Shown: one piece after another, positions 5,449 through 7,214 of the stretch
How positions within the stretch are numbered: position 1 is the stretch's first letter
Layout: every line of letters starts with the position of its first letter
Origin: JAVWPP01 sp036635835
GTDB lineage: Bacteria > Bacillota > Clostridia > TANB77 > CAG-465
Direction of reading: 5' to 3'
DNA length: 7,214 nt
Assembly: GCA_036635835.1 (NCBI GenBank)
Contig: JAVWPP010000047.1
Location: 1-7,214 of the forward strand
Position numbers and translations under genes: made by a program
The notes under the pieces: generated by a model
Told to the model about the DNA's origin: nothing
What the model saw: the letters and a program-made list of their open reading frames with translations, nothing else
Databases searched by the model: none

Positions 5449-6315
5449 ATGAGCATACTTAAAAAATATTTAACAAACAACGATCAAGTAGTCGTATATC
5501 TAATAGAAGCAACAGATATGGTAAGCAAAGTTAGAGACATGCATAGCTTATCTAACGTAGCAACAGCAGCCCTTGGAAGGTCAATGATGGCAACAACAAT
5601 GCTAGCTGCAATGCTTAAAGAAAAAGGACAAAGAATAACTACTAGCATAAAAGGAGATGGACCAATAGGCAGCATAGTTGTTTGCGCAAACAAAGAACTA
5701 GATGTAAAAGGATATGTAGCAAATCCATGCGTAGAGCTTCCACTTAACTCTGTAGGTAAACTAGACGTAGCAGCAGCTGTTGGAAAAGGAAAGCTAAATA
5801 TAATAAAAGACATAGGAATGAAAGAACCTTTTTGCGGAAGCTGCGAGCTATTTACATCTGAAATAGCAGAAGACTATGCCTACTATTTTTACACATCTGA
5901 GCAAACTCCATCTGTAGTATCTCTTGGCGTCCTAATAGATGAGCATAATACGGTTATAAAAGCAGGTGGATATATAATTCAGCCACTTCCTGGTTGCGAC
6001 GAAGATACAATTATAAAAATAGAAGAAATAAATAAACAAATACAAAGCGTAACATATTTAATGTTAGACTTAGAAGATTTAAATGATGTAGTAAAAACAA
6101 TAACAGTAGATAATAACGCAAGAGAAATAGACAGCAAAGTGCCAAATTTAAACTGCGACTGTTCTAAAGAAAGAATAGATAAAGTTATAGTTGCACTTGG
6201 AAAAAAAGAAGCAATAGAGCATGTAAAAGAACATGATGGCATAGAAGTTAGTTGCCATTTTTGCAACAAGGTATACAAATATAACGAGCAAGAAGTAGAA
6301 AAATTATTTAAATAG
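5449..6315 (+). CDS. hslO: Hsp33 family redox-regulated molecular chaperone
   Basis: This 288-residue protein has the normal length for Hsp33, a cytosolic holdase that is switched on when oxidants such as hypochlorite or peroxide release its zinc and form disulfides. The N-terminal chaperone domain shows the family pattern HSLSNVATAALGRSMMATTMLA, IKGDGPIGSIVV, GYVANPCVELP and FTSEIAEDYAYYFYTSEQTPSVVSLGV. The redox switch is intact: C236-x-C238 and C269-x-x-C272 near the C-terminus, the four zinc ligands of the family. AAAGGAG (5433-5439) lies within the end of ogg and 9 nt before the ATG, and the ATG starts on the base after the ogg stop, so co-expression with ogg is very likely. Activation is post-translational, so no dedicated transcriptional control is needed. 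Confidence 0.96.
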   Translation: MSILKKYLTNNDQVVVYLIEATDMVSKVRDMHSLSNVATAALGRSMMATTMLAAMLKEKGQRITTSIKGDGPIGSIVVCANKELDVKGYVANPCVELPLNSVGKLDVAAAVGKGKLNIIKDIGMKEPFCGSCELFTSEIAEDYAYYFYTSEQTPSVVSLGVLIDEHNTVIKAGGYIIQPLPGCDEDTIIKIEEINKQIQSVTYLMLDLEDLNDVVKTITVDNNAREIDSKVPNLNCDCSKERIDKVIVALGKKEAIEHVKEHDGIEVSCHFCNKVYKYNEQEVEKLFK

Positions 6316-6332
6316 AAATAGAGGAAGATAAA

Positions 6333-6887
6333 ATGTTGTTTAATGAAGAAATTATAGATAGAAACATACTTAGTAATAAAGCATATTCAGTAGAAGAAAA
6401 AAGAGCTGTAAGAGCAGTTATATTTAATAGAAACAATATACTACTTATGAAGGTAAATGATGCAGAATATAAGCTTCCTGGAGGCACTGCGCAGCCTTAT
6501 GAAAATAATATGAAAGCTCTAATAAGAGAAATAAAAGAAAAAACAGGTTTTGTAAGCTGCATTATAAAAGAAAACATAGGACAAGTGTTAGAGCGTTGCG
6601 TAGATAGAAACAATAGAGATTCTATCTGCGAAACAGTTTCTAGCTATTATGTTTGCGAAGTTTTTGGAGCGCCTGCTGAAACTAATTTATCTGTAAGCGA
6701 AAAACTAGATAGAATGGAAGCTGTATGGATAACCATAGATGAAGCAATAGAAAAAAACGAAATAGCAAGAAAACAAAATAATTCTTCTGAGTTTTTAAAC
6801 AGAGAAATTATGTCTTTAAATCAGATAAAAAATGAATATTTCAAGCTTAAAACTAAGGAATATGACGAAAAAACAAAAAACTTATAA
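6333..6887 (+). CDS. Nudix hydrolase with an atypical Nudix box
   Basis: A 184-residue protein of the Nudix family, which hydrolyses nucleoside diphosphates linked to another moiety using a Mg2+ site on the Nudix helix. The core strand AVRAVIFNRNNILLMKV leads into KLPGG and the Nudix box at residues 51-73. The pattern G-x5-E-x7-R-E-U-x-E is kept with G51, E57, R65, E66 and E69, followed by T71-G72-F73. However, the second Glu of the usual EE pair is Lys70. A Lys/Glu-rich helical tail of ~40 residues follows the fold. It begins 17 nt after hslO, with a GAGGA site 7 nt before the ATG, so it is probably the last gene of the operon. The substrate cannot be read from the sequence. The neighbourhood hints at clean-up of damaged nucleotides, but ADP-ribose or another dinucleotide is equally possible. 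Confidence 0.88.
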   Translation: MLFNEEIIDRNILSNKAYSVEEKRAVRAVIFNRNNILLMKVNDAEYKLPGGTAQPYENNMKALIREIKEKTGFVSCIIKENIGQVLERCVDRNNRDSICETVSSYYVCEVFGAPAETNLSVSEKLDRMEAVWITIDEAIEKNEIARKQNNSSEFLNREIMSLNQIKNEYFKLKTKEYDEKTKNL

Positions 6888-6903
6888 ATTATAAAAATAA
6901 CTA

Positions 6904-6932
6904 TTGACAAATGATTATAACTATATTATAAT
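6904..6932 (+). promoter_or_regulatory. Perfect consensus SigA promoter of the tRNA cluster
   Basis: TTGACA (6904-6909) and TATAAT (6927-6932) both match consensus exactly, with a 17-bp spacer. The expected start near 6939 leaves a leader of about 14 nt before tRNA-Val. A full-consensus promoter fits the high demand for stable RNA. It begins only 16 nt after the Nudix stop codon, and I see no terminator hairpin in between. Confidence 0.9.
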
Positions 6933-6952
6933 AGTACTTGTCAATGACACGT

Positions 6953-7028
6953 GGGAGCTTAGCTCAGCTGGGAGAGCATCTGCCTTACAAGCAGGGGGTC
7001 ATAGGTTCGAGCCCTATAGTTCCCACCA
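6953..7028 (+). tRNA. tRNA-Val (anticodon TAC)
   Basis: A complete 76-nt cloverleaf. The acceptor GGGAGCT pairs with AGTTCCC (one G-T wobble), the D stem is GCTC/GAGC, and the anticodon loop CTTACAA carries TAC at 6986-6988 on a stem closed by a T-G wobble. The T stem ATAGG/CCTAT holds the standard TTCGAGC loop. The discriminator is A and CCA is encoded (7026-7028). Confidence 0.97.
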
Positions 7029-7041
7029 CTTATATATATTT

Positions 7042-7118
7042 GGCTTGGTAGTTCAGTTGGTTAGAACGCCAGCCTGTCACGCTGGAGGTCGTGGGTTCGA
7101 GTCCCATCCAAGTCGCCA
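7042..7118 (+). tRNA. tRNA-Asp (anticodon GTC)
   Basis: A complete 77-nt cloverleaf. GGCTTGG pairs with CCAAGTC (one G-T wobble), the anticodon stem is CCAGC/GCTGG around CTGTCAC with GTC at 7076-7078, and the T arm is GTGGG-TTCGAGT-CCCAT. The discriminator is G and CCA is encoded (7116-7118). It follows tRNA-Val by 13 nt and is surely co-transcribed with it. Confidence 0.97.
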
Positions 7119-7160
7119 TTTTATATAAGTGATAGTGTCATAACAAATTTAATGTCAGCT

Positions 7161-7214
<54 letters not shown>

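Noticed and set aside
6904..6944. Inverted repeat TTGACAA / TTGTCAA flanking the tRNA -10 box as an operator
   Set aside because: The left arm is simply the consensus -35 box, the arms are 7 bp and 27 bp apart, and stable-RNA promoters rarely have such operators. A chance match is likely.
6904..7128. 74-codon open frame on the + strand across the promoter and two tRNAs
   Set aside because: It is fully overlapped by the consensus promoter, tRNA-Val and tRNA-Asp. The peptide is the familiar artefact of translating tRNA genes.

Overview
The window looks like chromosomal DNA of a low-GC Firmicute, most likely a Clostridia member. The signs are a very AT-rich sequence, heavy use of ATA for Ile and AGA for Arg, strong AGGAG-type ribosome binding sites, near-consensus SigA promoters with 17-bp spacers, CCA-encoded tRNAs, and an Ogg-type (not Fpg-type) 8-oxoguanine glycosylase of the kind known from Clostridium. 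A run of exactly 100 N (3517-3616) marks a scaffold gap, so this is a draft assembly, and linkage across the gap is inferred by the assembler.

Layout. (1) 2-1180, +: the 3' part of a surface-type protein with a formylglycine-generating-enzyme-like (FGE/SUMF1) fold. It ends in a bidirectional terminator at 1169-1210. (2) 1277-1840, -: a cytosolic cyclophilin with its own strong promoter at 1869-1897. (3) 1898-2082: a gene-free AT-rich spacer that contains an 11-bp tandem repeat. (4) 2083-3492, +: a toxin-antitoxin operon of the HigBA type. It has a SigA promoter whose spacer and -10 box are a near-perfect 23-bp palindrome, a RelE/HigB-like toxin starting at TTG, and an unusually large antitoxin that joins an XRE helix-turn-helix to an ImmA/IrrE (M78) metallopeptidase domain. 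(5) The N gap. (6) 3741-6887, +: four tightly packed genes, namely a membrane-anchored metallophosphoesterase, the 8-oxoguanine glycosylase ogg, the redox chaperone hslO (Hsp33), and a Nudix hydrolase. (7) 6904-7214, +: a stable-RNA unit with a perfect consensus promoter and tRNA-Val(TAC), tRNA-Asp(GTC) and the start of tRNA-Phe(GAA).

How the genes fit together. The ogg-hslO-Nudix run reads as a small oxidative-damage unit: repair of oxidised guanine in DNA, holdase activity on oxidised proteins, and possibly nucleotide clean-up. The Nudix substrate is not known and its Nudix box is atypical. The toxin-antitoxin operon is the most system-like accessory element here. Its promoter architecture and zero-gap gene order fit autorepression by the helix-turn-helix protein, and the fused protease domain suggests a built-in route to regulated release of the toxin. 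None of the parts is without precedent, so I do not claim a wholly new system.
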